Position numbers and translations under genes: made by a program
Assembly: GCA_910587895.1 (NCBI GenBank)
Contig: CAJUOE010000334.1
Location: 1-5,006, forward strand
Length of the DNA: 5,006 bases
Origin: an uncultured Lachnospiraceae bacterium
GTDB lineage: Bacteria > Bacillota > Clostridia > Lachnospirales > Lachnospiraceae
Direction: 5' to 3'
Shown: positions 1 to 5,006 of the stretch, piece by piece
How the letters are laid out: each line of letters starts with the position of its first letter
Numbering within the stretch: position 1 is the first letter of the stretch
The notes under the pieces: generated by a model
The model's database searches: none
What the model was told of the DNA's origin: nothing
The model's input: only the letters and a program-made list of their open reading frames with translations

Positions 1-1090
1 CCTCTTGCTCCCTTTTCTCCTGCTGCCCCTGTTTTTCCTGCTGCTCACTTCTCCTCTGCTGGTATTCCTCCATTGCTTTCTGCCTCCTTACCTCTGCCTT
101 TGCCTGCTGTCTCTTCACAATTTTAATAATCAGCACAATAATCAGCGCAAACAGCAATAACTTATACCAATGCAGGATGAAGAAGAACAAGATGCCTTCA
201 AAAAATCCCAGCATACCGCTCCAGCTCTTTGCCAGCACATCGCACAGACGCGCAAGGAAACCTGCATGCTGCTCCTTATAGGCCTGAACCTCAGAAATCC
301 GCACCTGCACGGTGCTGAATGTCGCATCCGTATCTATGACTTCCATTTCACTCTTCGTCCTGGCAATGTTTAAGGATAATTCCGTTAGTTTCTCCTGAAT
401 GGCAAGCATGGCGTTATCATCCGACACTTCATCGAACATCTTTAAGTATCTCTCATATTCCGTCTCATATATCTCAAGCTCCGCCTTCAGGGTTCCATAC
501 TGCCTTGTCATGTTCGTAACCTTGGAATTGCTCCCGGTAACCTTGCCAAGCCCTTCGGTCTTCGCCATAAACTCCTGATACTTTTCTGAGGGAATCCTCG
601 CCGTCGCCATGAAATCCCTCACATCCCGTACACTGTAAGAATCTTCGAGGTAATCGCCGCTGCCCGCACCGAAATTCTGCTCATCCTCCAGAAATCCGCC
701 GAATTCTTCCACGGCTGCCTTAAATGCGCGCACCGTCTCTTCATATTCAATGGCTTCTATCGCCACGGAACCTTCATATACTAAGATCTTATCCTGGTTA
801 TCCTTTGTTTCATCCTGTCCGTTCCCTGCGCCCGCGTCCTGTTCAGCCTCTGCGCCTTCCTGCTCTGCGACATCTTCTGTATCAACCATGCCGTCTTCCT
901 CCACGGCATCATCCACCGCAGCCGCCTCACTGCCCGTCTGGAAACCCGCGTCCTCACTCATTGTCTCCGCCATTTCATCATAAGCCGCACCGCCGCAGCC
1001 GGCAAGAAACGGCACGCATAAGGCTACCGCCAATGCCAGAATTACCATTCGAAATCTAACCGTATATTTCTCTTTAATTCTTATCCTCAT
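1..1090 (-). CDS. DUF4349-type membrane-anchored lipoprotein (partial, C-terminus beyond window)
   Basis: The frame is open from ATG at 1090 to the left edge: 363 full codons and no stop. Seen in order: a basic N-terminus; a hydrophobic signal segment (about 15-30) ending in the lipobox L-A-G-C with Cys32; an Asp/Glu/Ala-rich linker (33-100); a globular part starting KILVYEGSVAIEA at 101; a coiled-coil-like stretch (about 190-252); the TFSTVQVRI strand (257-265); a transmembrane helix (about 311-325); and a Gln/Glu/Arg/Lys-rich tail (326 on). This order matches the DUF4349 family, whose function is unknown. I infer a surface lipoprotein tethered at both ends, with a cytoplasmic charged tail. 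The start is fixed by AAGAAGGAGG about 7 bases upstream and by the signal peptide. It lies 15 bases after hisA, so co-transcription is likely. The family call is from memory of the pattern; function is unknown. Confidence 0.85.
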   Translation of the reverse strand, partial: MRIRIKEKYTVRFRMVILALAVALCVPFLAGCGGAAYDEMAETMSEDAGFQTGSEAAAVDDAVEEDGMVDTEDVAEQEGAEAEQDAGAGNGQDETKDNQDKILVYEGSVAIEAIEYEETVRAFKAAVEEFGGFLEDEQNFGAGSGDYLEDSYSVRDVRDFMATARIPSEKYQEFMAKTEGLGKVTGSNSKVTNMTRQYGTLKAELEIYETEYERYLKMFDEVSDDNAMLAIQEKLTELSLNIARTKSEMEVIDTDATFSTVQVRISEVQAYKEQHAGFLARLCDVLAKSWSGMLGFFEGILFFFILHWYKLLLFALIIVLIIKIVKRQQAKAEVRRQKAMEEYQQRRSEQQEKQGQQEKREQE

Positions 1091-1105
1091 TTTCCTTCCT
1101 CCTTC
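1086..1105 (-). repeat. Ribosome binding site and start of the lipoprotein gene, copy B of a 20-base repeat
   Basis: Read on the minus strand this is GAAGGAGGAAGGAAAATGAG: a strong Shine-Dalgarno followed by the lipoprotein ATG (1088-1090). It matches the segment at 1125-1144 at 18 of 20 positions, with an offset of 39 bases (13 codons). This copy is the functional translation start. Confidence 0.8.
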
Positions 1106-1912
1106 TTAAGGTATCGGCACGCTACGCATTTGCCTTCCTCCTTCTAAAAAATCACAGACCTTTTCAAATTCCATTGTCCCGCCAAACAGGTCCAGGGCGC
1201 TGCCGATCGTCACATTCAGCCTGTTTCTGCCAAGCGTTTTTAACTGTCGCAAATCGTCAAAACTTCCCACGCCCCCGGCATATGTAATGGGAATCCTGCC
1301 CCAGTCTCCCAGCAATTCCACCAGTTTATGCTCAATGCCCTGCGCTTTTCCTTCCACATCCACCGCATGGATTAAGAATTCATCTGCATATTCCGCAAGG
1401 CGTTCCAACAAAGGCGCCTCGATCACTTCCTGCGTAAACTTCTGCCAACGGTCGGTCACGATATAATAGTCATTCCCAAGCTTCCTGCAGCTTAAGTCCA
1501 GTACCAGACGCTCTCTTCCGACAGTATCCGACAGACGCTTGAGCCTCTCATAATGGATTTCCCCATTCTGGAACACATAGGAAGTGACAATGACATGGCT
1601 GGCGCCTGCATCCAGGAAAAATTCTGCATTGTCCAGATGAATGCCGCCTCCAACCTGCATCCCGCCCGGATAAGACTTAAGCGCCTGCACTGCCTGCGCC
1701 TTCGTGGCCTCATAATATTCACTTCCGGCAGGATTCAACAAAATAATATGTCCGCCCTTTATGCCGCGTTTCTGATACAGCCTGGCAAAAAAAGCGGCAT
1801 CCTGTTCGGCGACAAAATTCTCCACCGCTGCATTGCCCGCATCCCTGAGGCTGCCACCGACAATCTGTTTTACCTTTCCGTTATGGATATCTATACATGG
1901 TCGAAACTCCAT
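1106..1912 (-). CDS. hisA: Phosphoribosylformimino-5-aminoimidazole carboxamide ribotide isomerase, eukaryotic HIS6 type
   Basis: Catalyses the ProFAR to PRFAR Amadori rearrangement, the fourth step of histidine synthesis, in the cytoplasm. The 268-residue protein is close to yeast HIS6 in length and shares its signature blocks: CIDIHNGKVKQIVGG (6-20), QVGGGI (86-91), LDLSCRK (138-144), FLIHAVDVEG (179-188), YAGGVGS (211-217) and GSALDLFGG (237-245). Asp8 and Asp139 occupy the positions of the general base and acid of the (beta/alpha)8 family. The eukaryotic-type blocks set it apart from ordinary bacterial HisA. The ATG at 1912 is preferred because AAAGGAGG lies 5 bases upstream and homology begins there; an in-frame GTG at 1990 has no ribosome binding site. 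No other his gene is in the window. The gene probably heads a two-gene unit with the lipoprotein gene. The last residues (from about 258) look non-conserved. Confidence 0.93.
   Translation of the reverse strand: MEFRPCIDIHNGKVKQIVGGSLRDAGNAAVENFVAEQDAAFFARLYQKRGIKGGHIILLNPAGSEYYEATKAQAVQALKSYPGGMQVGGGIHLDNAEFFLDAGASHVIVTSYVFQNGEIHYERLKRLSDTVGRERLVLDLSCRKLGNDYYIVTDRWQKFTQEVIEAPLLERLAEYADEFLIHAVDVEGKAQGIEHKLVELLGDWGRIPITYAGGVGSFDDLRQLKTLGRNRLNVTIGSALDLFGGTMEFEKVCDFLEGGRQMRSVPIP
1125..1144 (-). repeat. Copy A of the 20-base ribosome-binding-site/ATG repeat, inside the 3' end of hisA
   Basis: Minus-strand GAAGGAGGAAGGCAAATGCG, 18 of 20 identical to the lipoprotein start at 1086-1105. Its ATG (1127-1129) is in frame with hisA, so initiation here would give only the heptapeptide MRSVPIP before the hisA stop at 1106-1108. 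In hisA it encodes part of the C-terminal EGGRQM extension. Whether ribosomes use it is unknown. Confidence 0.6.
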
Positions 1913-1963
1913 ATAAGCCTCCTTTGCCAATACCTGCACGCAATCGAACCCTTCGCTTTCCTT

Positions 1964-1992
1964 ATTATAAGCATAAATCGGATTTTGCACAA
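1964..1992 (-). promoter_or_regulatory. Predicted sigma-A promoter of hisA and the lipoprotein gene
   Basis: On the minus strand a perfect -10 TATAAT (1964-1969) lies 17 bases from a weak -35 TTGTGC (1987-1992). The implied start near 1957 gives a leader of about 45 bases to the hisA ATG. The -10 is convincing; the -35 matches at only 3 of 6 positions. Confidence 0.6.
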
Positions 1993-2014
1993 CAAAAATT
2001 TTTATGGTTGTAAC

Positions 2015-2035
2015 TGCTCATCCTGCACCTGAGCA
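2015..2035 (-). terminator. Weak hairpin after the MATE gene, possible terminator
   Basis: Arms TGCTCA and TGAGCA (6 bp) around a 9-base loop, starting 11 bases past the MATE stop on the minus strand. The only T-rich stretch (ATTTTTG) comes some 15 bases later, so this is a poor Rho-independent terminator. Some read-through from the pump gene into hisA is possible. Confidence 0.25.
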
Positions 2036-2045
2036 ACATAATGGC

Positions 2046-3389
2046 TTACTGATTAGCCATCTTTTTCGAAGTATTCACATACAGCACATATGCGATAACC
2101 AAAGAAACAACATCTGCCACAGGCTGCGCCCACACCAGCCCAGTCATTCCCATAACCGCTTTCAGAATAAACAGGGCCGGAATAAAAATAATCCCCTGCC
2201 TGCTTACGTTAATGACAAGAGCCGCCGCCCCTGCCCCCATAGCCTGCAATGCATTGGTAAGGACATAGAACACCCCGAACAGAAAACTTGTGGTAAGCAA
2301 AATCCTTGCAAACTGTACCGCATACTCAAATGCAGTTGTATCGGTAAGAAAAGCGCTTACAATCTGATTGGTAAACAAATAACAAATCCCTGTCAAAACA
2401 ACACTCAGAAGAAAAGCAAACACCAAAGAAAACCTCAGCACTTTTTTAAACCTATCCCATAATTTTGCGCCCACACAATATCCCAAAATCGGCTGTATTC
2501 CCTGCCCCAGTCCCATGCAGACCATGCCTGTTATTGTAACCACTTTCATGGCTACGCCCATTGCTGCAATCGCCATGTCGCCATATTCTGCCATTTGGCT
2601 GTTGATTATGATTTGTGAAACGCTCATAAGCACAGAACCTAATGCGGCAGGTACGCCAATCGCAAGGACGGCGCTTGCAACCTTGTTTTTCACGGTAAAA
2701 TCTTTCAAACTGATACTAAGTGAAGATTTCCCCCGAACAAAATAAGCGATATAATATCCTGCGCCTATGACGTTACCAATTACTGTTGCAATCGCAGCAC
2801 CCGCAATGTTCCATCCAAACCCTAAAATAAGGATTGGGTCAAGAACCACATTCAAAAGATTGCCGATTAGCGTACCCATCATAGCTTTTGCCGATTCCCC
2901 CTCTGTTCGGACTACATTAGAGTAACAGTTAGAAATAAGCACAAACGGTCCGCAGCATACGACAATCACCAGATATGTTTTGGCCATATTCCAAGTGTCG
3001 GCACTTGCACCAACCAATGATAAAATCGAGTCAATAAAGATCAGCATACAAGCCGACATGACAACCCCGACTATCACGCAGCCCCACATACAGAAAGAAC
3101 ATACTTTTTTCGCATATTCAATCCTGCCTTCTCCCATAGCCCTTGATATGACAGATGTGCCGCCTATTCCAAACATTGTGCCTACCGCCATAAATATCAG
3201 AAATACGGGCGTCGCCAAAGATACTGCCGCCACCTGTAAGGCATCATGTGTCTGACCGATAAAAAAAGTATCTGCCAGATTATAAACCAAGACCATGAGC
3301 ATTGCCGCCATTGCTGGCAATGCGTTTTTAAACACAGCCTGTGATACCGGGGCGTTGCTGAACAGTTCCATAGATTTCTTATTTTCCAT
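2046..3389 (-). CDS. MATE family multidrug efflux transporter, MepA-like
   Basis: A 447-residue integral membrane protein with about 12 hydrophobic segments in two halves (roughly 1-220 and 235-447), the usual MATE length and fold. MATE pumps export cationic drugs, dyes and metabolites in exchange for Na+ or H+; the coupling ion cannot be read here. Visible family motifs: NLADTFFIG (38-45), GGTSVISRAMGEG (76-88), RTEGESAKAM (161-170), LLNVVLDPILI (178-188) in the first half; GIQPILGY (297-304), LTNALQAMGAG (377-387) and WAQPVAD (420-426) in the second. The start at 3389 is chosen because GGAGG lies 8 bases upstream; in-frame ATGs at 3404 and 3410 have no ribosome binding site. It follows marR by 92 bases, as mepA follows mepR in Staphylococcus, so local repression is likely. 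The actual substrate is unknown. Confidence 0.92.
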   Translation of the reverse strand: MENKKSMELFSNAPVSQAVFKNALPAMAAMLMVLVYNLADTFFIGQTHDALQVAAVSLATPVFLIFMAVGTMFGIGGTSVISRAMGEGRIEYAKKVCSFCMWGCVIVGVVMSACMLIFIDSILSLVGASADTWNMAKTYLVIVVCCGPFVLISNCYSNVVRTEGESAKAMMGTLIGNLLNVVLDPILILGFGWNIAGAAIATVIGNVIGAGYYIAYFVRGKSSLSISLKDFTVKNKVASAVLAIGVPAALGSVLMSVSQIIINSQMAEYGDMAIAAMGVAMKVVTITGMVCMGLGQGIQPILGYCVGAKLWDRFKKVLRFSLVFAFLLSVVLTGICYLFTNQIVSAFLTDTTAFEYAVQFARILLTTSFLFGVFYVLTNALQAMGAGAAALVINVSRQGIIFIPALFILKAVMGMTGLVWAQPVADVVSLVIAYVLYVNTSKKMANQ

Positions 3390-3425
3390 TTTTAAATCCT
3401 CCATTCTCATGTTTTTGACTGTTTG

Positions 3426-3448
3426 CGATTGATAGTATGCGATTGATT
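3426..3448 (-). promoter_or_regulatory. Candidate MarR operator in front of the MATE gene (two tandem boxes)
   Basis: Two copies of CGATTGAT (plus strand) at 3426-3433 and 3440-3447, 14 bases apart. The longer segment 3432-3448 (ATAGTATGCGATTGATT) matches 3966-3982 beside the marR promoter at 15 of 17 positions. The location between marR and the pump suits a repressor site. Binding is inferred, not shown. Confidence 0.6.
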
Positions 3449-3461
3449 AATTTTGTTTTAA
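3432..3461 (-). promoter_or_regulatory. Weak candidate promoter for the MATE gene alone
   Basis: On the minus strand TTAAAA (3456-3461) and TACTAT (3432-3437) are separated by 18 bases, each matching consensus at 4 of 6 positions. It overlaps both the hairpin and the operator-like repeats. The pump may instead rely only on the marR promoter. Confidence 0.25.
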
Positions 3462-3485
3462 TGCCTGTATCAAAACAGGCATTAA
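3458..3485 (-). other. Perfect 11-bp inverted repeat overlapping the marR stop codon
   Basis: Arms TTAATGCCTGT and ACAGGCATTAA flank a 6-base loop. The marR stop (3482-3484) lies in one arm. On the minus strand no T-run follows, so it is not a standard terminator for marR. On the plus strand CTTTTT follows it, as a terminator of antisense transcripts would show. It could limit read-through into, or shape the mRNA of, the pump gene. Confidence 0.55.
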
Positions 3486-3910
3486 CTTTTTATAAATGTG
3501 TCGTTTACCTTTTTTAACAGAGAAAAGAATTCCTTTCTTTCTGTTTCTGACAGGCAAGATACAAGTTTTTCCTCTGTATCATTCATTTCCAGTCTGGCGT
3601 CTTCACAATATTTCGTGCCAGATGCTGTTATTTCTACATACTTAATCCTCTTATCGTCCTTATCCCCCAAGACAGCTACCAGCCCCTTTTGCTCCAATCG
3701 GGAAATCAATCCTGCCGTGGTGGATTGCGCTAATGTCAGCTGCTTTTCCAATTCCTTAAAGGAAAGTCTTTTTTCAGGAACCGAAACAAGCGTTATCAGC
3801 ACATTCATCTGCGATAGGGTAAGGCCTTTCTTCCGAAGTTGGTTATTCATGATTTTCTCTATGGTATTGTGTATCTGATGGATAAATGTACCATAAGTTT
3901 CTTTTTGCAT
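3482..3910 (-). CDS. MarR family winged-helix transcriptional regulator
   Basis: A 142-residue cytoplasmic DNA-binding protein of typical MarR length. The N- and C-terminal helices (about 1-25 and 105-140) would form the dimer interface. The winged helix-turn-helix runs from LTLSQMNVL (30-38) through SFKELEKQL (50-58) to the probable recognition helix AQSTTAGLISRLEQKG (61-76) and the wing DKDDKRIKYVEIT (83-95), which holds the family's D-x-R motif. ATG at 3910 has GGAGG 10 bases upstream; the adjacent TTG at 3913 is 7 bases from it and is a possible alternative. As the gene directly upstream of a MATE pump, it probably represses the pump and itself until a ligand, perhaps a pump substrate, releases it. 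MepR of Staphylococcus is the closest known parallel by arrangement. The ligand is unknown. Confidence 0.9.
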   Translation of the reverse strand: MQKETYGTFIHQIHNTIEKIMNNQLRKKGLTLSQMNVLITLVSVPEKRLSFKELEKQLTLAQSTTAGLISRLEQKGLVAVLGDKDDKRIKYVEITASGTKYCEDARLEMNDTEEKLVSCLSETERKEFFSLLKKVNDTFIKS

Positions 3911-3916
3911 CAATCG
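3909..3916. promoter_or_regulatory. ATCAATCG box over the marR start codon
   Basis: An 8-base copy of the shared element in the orientation opposite to the other three, overlapping the marR start codon. A regulator bound here would block early elongation. It may be fortuitous. Confidence 0.35.
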
Positions 3917-3937
3917 AATTCCTCCAATCCGATAGTA

Positions 3938-3966
3938 AGTATAACATTTACTTTTTCAAAAGTCAA
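3938..3966 (-). promoter_or_regulatory. Sigma-A promoter of marR (and probably of the MATE gene)
   Basis: Minus strand TTGACT (3961-3966) and TATACT (3938-3943) with an ideal 17-base spacer, each 5 of 6 to consensus. The transcript start would fall near 3931, a leader of about 20 bases. The operator-like palindrome 3963-3980 overlaps the -35, which fits autorepression. Confidence 0.85.
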
Positions 3967-3982
3967 TAGCATACGATTGATT
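3963..3982. promoter_or_regulatory. Candidate MarR operator at the marR promoter (imperfect palindrome)
   Basis: TCAATAGCATACGATTGA (3963-3980) has 5-base arms TCAAT/ATTGA and is symmetric at 14 of 18 positions, a usual size for a MarR dimer site. It overlaps the marR -35 box and contains CGATTGAT (3974-3981), the element repeated before the pump gene. The role is inferred from position and repetition. Confidence 0.6.
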
Positions 3983-4028
3983 TTCTAAAATTATTGGCAG
4001 GGTATTTATAAAAAATATTCGCCAGTCG

Positions 4029-4057
4029 TTGACAGTTTTCATCTTTTTTGATAAAAT
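4029..4057 (+). promoter_or_regulatory. Strong sigma-A promoter of guaB
   Basis: Perfect -35 TTGACA (4029-4034), a 17-base spacer, and TAAAAT (4052-4057) preceded by TGA, an extended -10. The start near 4064 gives a leader of about 35 bases, too short for a purine riboswitch. The ribosome binding site is the purine run GAGAGGAAG (4088-4096) before ATG at 4101. Confidence 0.88.
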
Positions 4058-4100
4058 CGTGGGAATAACATAAAAACATTCAAGAAAGAGAGGAAGAAAA

Positions 4101-5006
4101 ATGGGTACGATTATTGGTGAAGGAATTACATTTGACGACGTGTTATTAGTTCCTGCATACTCCGAAGTTACACCAAATATGGTAGATTTATCCACGAACC
4201 TGACGAAGACAGTGAAATTAAACATTCCTATGATGAGCGCAAGCATGGACACCGTTACGGAACACAGGATGGCCATCGCTATGGCACGCCAGGGCGGCAT
4301 CGGCATTATCCATAAGAATATGTCTATTGAAGCTCAGGCAGAAGAAGTTGATAAGGTAAAGCGTTCTGAGAACGGCGTAATCACAGATCCATTTTCCCTT
4401 TCCCCTGAACATACCCTGCAGGATGCGGATAACCTGATGGCGAAGTTCCGCATTTCCGGCGTTCCGATTACGGAAAATGGGAAACTGGTGGGAATTATCA
4501 CCAACCGGGACTTAAAATTCGAAGAAGATTTCACCAAGAAAATCAAAAATTCCATGACCTCCGAGGATCTCGTGACTGCCCGCGAAGGCATCACATTGGA
4601 GGAAGCCAAGAAAATCCTTGCCAAGGCACGCAAAGAAAAACTCCCGATTGTAGACGGGAATTTTAATTTAAAAGGCCTGATTACGATTAAGGATATCGAA
4701 AAACAGATTAAATACCCCTTATCCGCCAAAGACAAACAGGGACGGCTGCTCTGCGGTGCAGGCGTAGGCATCACCGCCGACATGCGCGAACGCGTAGACG
4801 CACTCGTAAAGGCCAAGGTTGACGTCATTGTCGTAGACTCCGCACACGGACATTCGAGAAATATTTTAGAGGCCGTCAAAAATATCAAAGCCGCATTCCC
4901 GGATTTACAGGTCATCGCCGGAAACATTGCTACCGGCGACGCGACAAAAGCCCTGATTGAGGCCGGCGCAGACGCCGTAAAGGTTGGCATCGGACCGGGC
5001 TCCATC
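4101..5006 (+). CDS. guaB: IMP dehydrogenase (partial, C-terminus beyond window)
   Basis: Oxidises IMP to XMP with NAD+, the committed step of GMP synthesis, in the cytoplasm. The first 302 residues of an expected roughly 485 are present. Seen: TFDDVLLVPAYSEV (11-24), the N-terminal barrel segment with MMSASMDTVTEHRMA (44-58) and GGIGIIHKNMS (65-75); two CBS domains (about 94-205) including TNRDLKF (134-140) and the second repeat ending GLITIKDIEK; then the barrel resumes with VVDSAHGHS (244-252), GNIATGDA (274-281) and KVGIGPGSI (294-302). The catalytic Cys should be residue 303, the first base triplet outside the window. The start is fixed by the family N-terminus. It is transcribed divergently from marR with its own promoter. 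The reading frame is intact. Confidence 0.97.
   Translation, partial: MGTIIGEGITFDDVLLVPAYSEVTPNMVDLSTNLTKTVKLNIPMMSASMDTVTEHRMAIAMARQGGIGIIHKNMSIEAQAEEVDKVKRSENGVITDPFSLSPEHTLQDADNLMAKFRISGVPITENGKLVGIITNRDLKFEEDFTKKIKNSMTSEDLVTAREGITLEEAKKILAKARKEKLPIVDGNFNLKGLITIKDIEKQIKYPLSAKDKQGRLLCGAGVGITADMRERVDALVKAKVDVIVVDSAHGHSRNILEAVKNIKAAFPDLQVIAGNIATGDATKALIEAGADAVKVGIGPGSI

Noticed and set aside
724..1059. Plus-strand reading frames over the lipoprotein gene, rich in Pro, Arg and Ser
   Set aside because: They are opposite-strand shadows of the acidic, repetitive-codon linker of the lipoprotein and have low-complexity sequence with no family motif.
1913..1990. N-terminal extension of hisA to GTG at 1990 (26 extra residues)
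   Set aside because: No ribosome binding site precedes it, the extension overlaps the promoter -35 and -10, and homology to HIS6 begins at the ATG at 1912, which has a strong AGGAGG.
1553..2462. Plus-strand reading frames across hisA, the hisA/MATE gap and the end of the MATE gene
   Set aside because: They cross two well-supported minus-strand genes, resemble no family and have no convincing ribosome binding site.
3390..3410. Longer MATE starts at 3404 and 3410
   Set aside because: Neither has a ribosome binding site, and the GGAGG serving the ATG at 3389 lies within this stretch.
3911..3913. TTG at 3913 as the marR start
   Set aside because: The ribosome binding site spacing slightly favours it, but ATG at 3910 is the more common start codon and the products differ by one residue; kept only as an alternative.
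4058..4100. Purine riboswitch in the guaB leader
   Set aside because: The predicted leader is only about 35 bases and A-rich, too short to hold the aptamer plus terminator.
4334..5005. Long minus-strand reading frame opposite guaB
   Set aside because: guaB has unmistakable IMP dehydrogenase motifs over the same stretch; the opposite frame is low in information and has no recognisable domain.

Overview
The window looks like chromosomal DNA from an anaerobic Clostridia-type Firmicute, most likely Lachnospiraceae. The signs are strong AGGAGG ribosome binding sites, consensus sigma-A promoters, a lipobox lipoprotein with a DUF4349-type ectodomain, and a histidine-biosynthesis isomerase of the yeast HIS6 type, a form I recall from some bacteria of this group. 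The assignment rests on gene content and style, not on a database search.

Layout from left to right. (1) Positions 1-1090, minus strand: a long lipoprotein gene that runs off the left edge without a stop. (2) Positions 1106-1912, minus strand: hisA of the eukaryotic type, 15 bases upstream of the lipoprotein gene and probably co-transcribed with it from a promoter at 1964-1992. (3) Positions 2046-3389, minus strand: a 12-helix MATE multidrug efflux pump. (4) Positions 3482-3910, minus strand: a MarR-family regulator directly upstream of the pump, an arrangement like staphylococcal mepR-mepA. (5) Positions 4101-5006, plus strand: the first 302 codons of guaB (IMP dehydrogenase), divergent from marR and cut by the window edge one residue before the expected catalytic cysteine.

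How the parts work together. marR and the pump form a regulator-transporter unit. The 8-mer CGATTGAT/ATCAATCG occurs four times, and I saw it only in the two control regions of this unit: beside the marR promoter, at the marR start codon, and twice in front of the pump gene. This is the best candidate for the regulator's own operator. guaB and hisA are housekeeping nucleotide and histidine functions that flank the unit, and each has its own promoter.

No mobile element, CRISPR array, tRNA or rRNA was seen. There is no gene-free stretch over 300 bases. The longest is the 190-base marR/guaB divergent region, which is filled by two strong promoters and operator-like repeats. I did not find an entirely new system. 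The most notable items are the operator-like repeats, the eukaryote-type HisA paired with a membrane lipoprotein, and a near-duplicate ribosome-binding-site-plus-ATG at the end of hisA.
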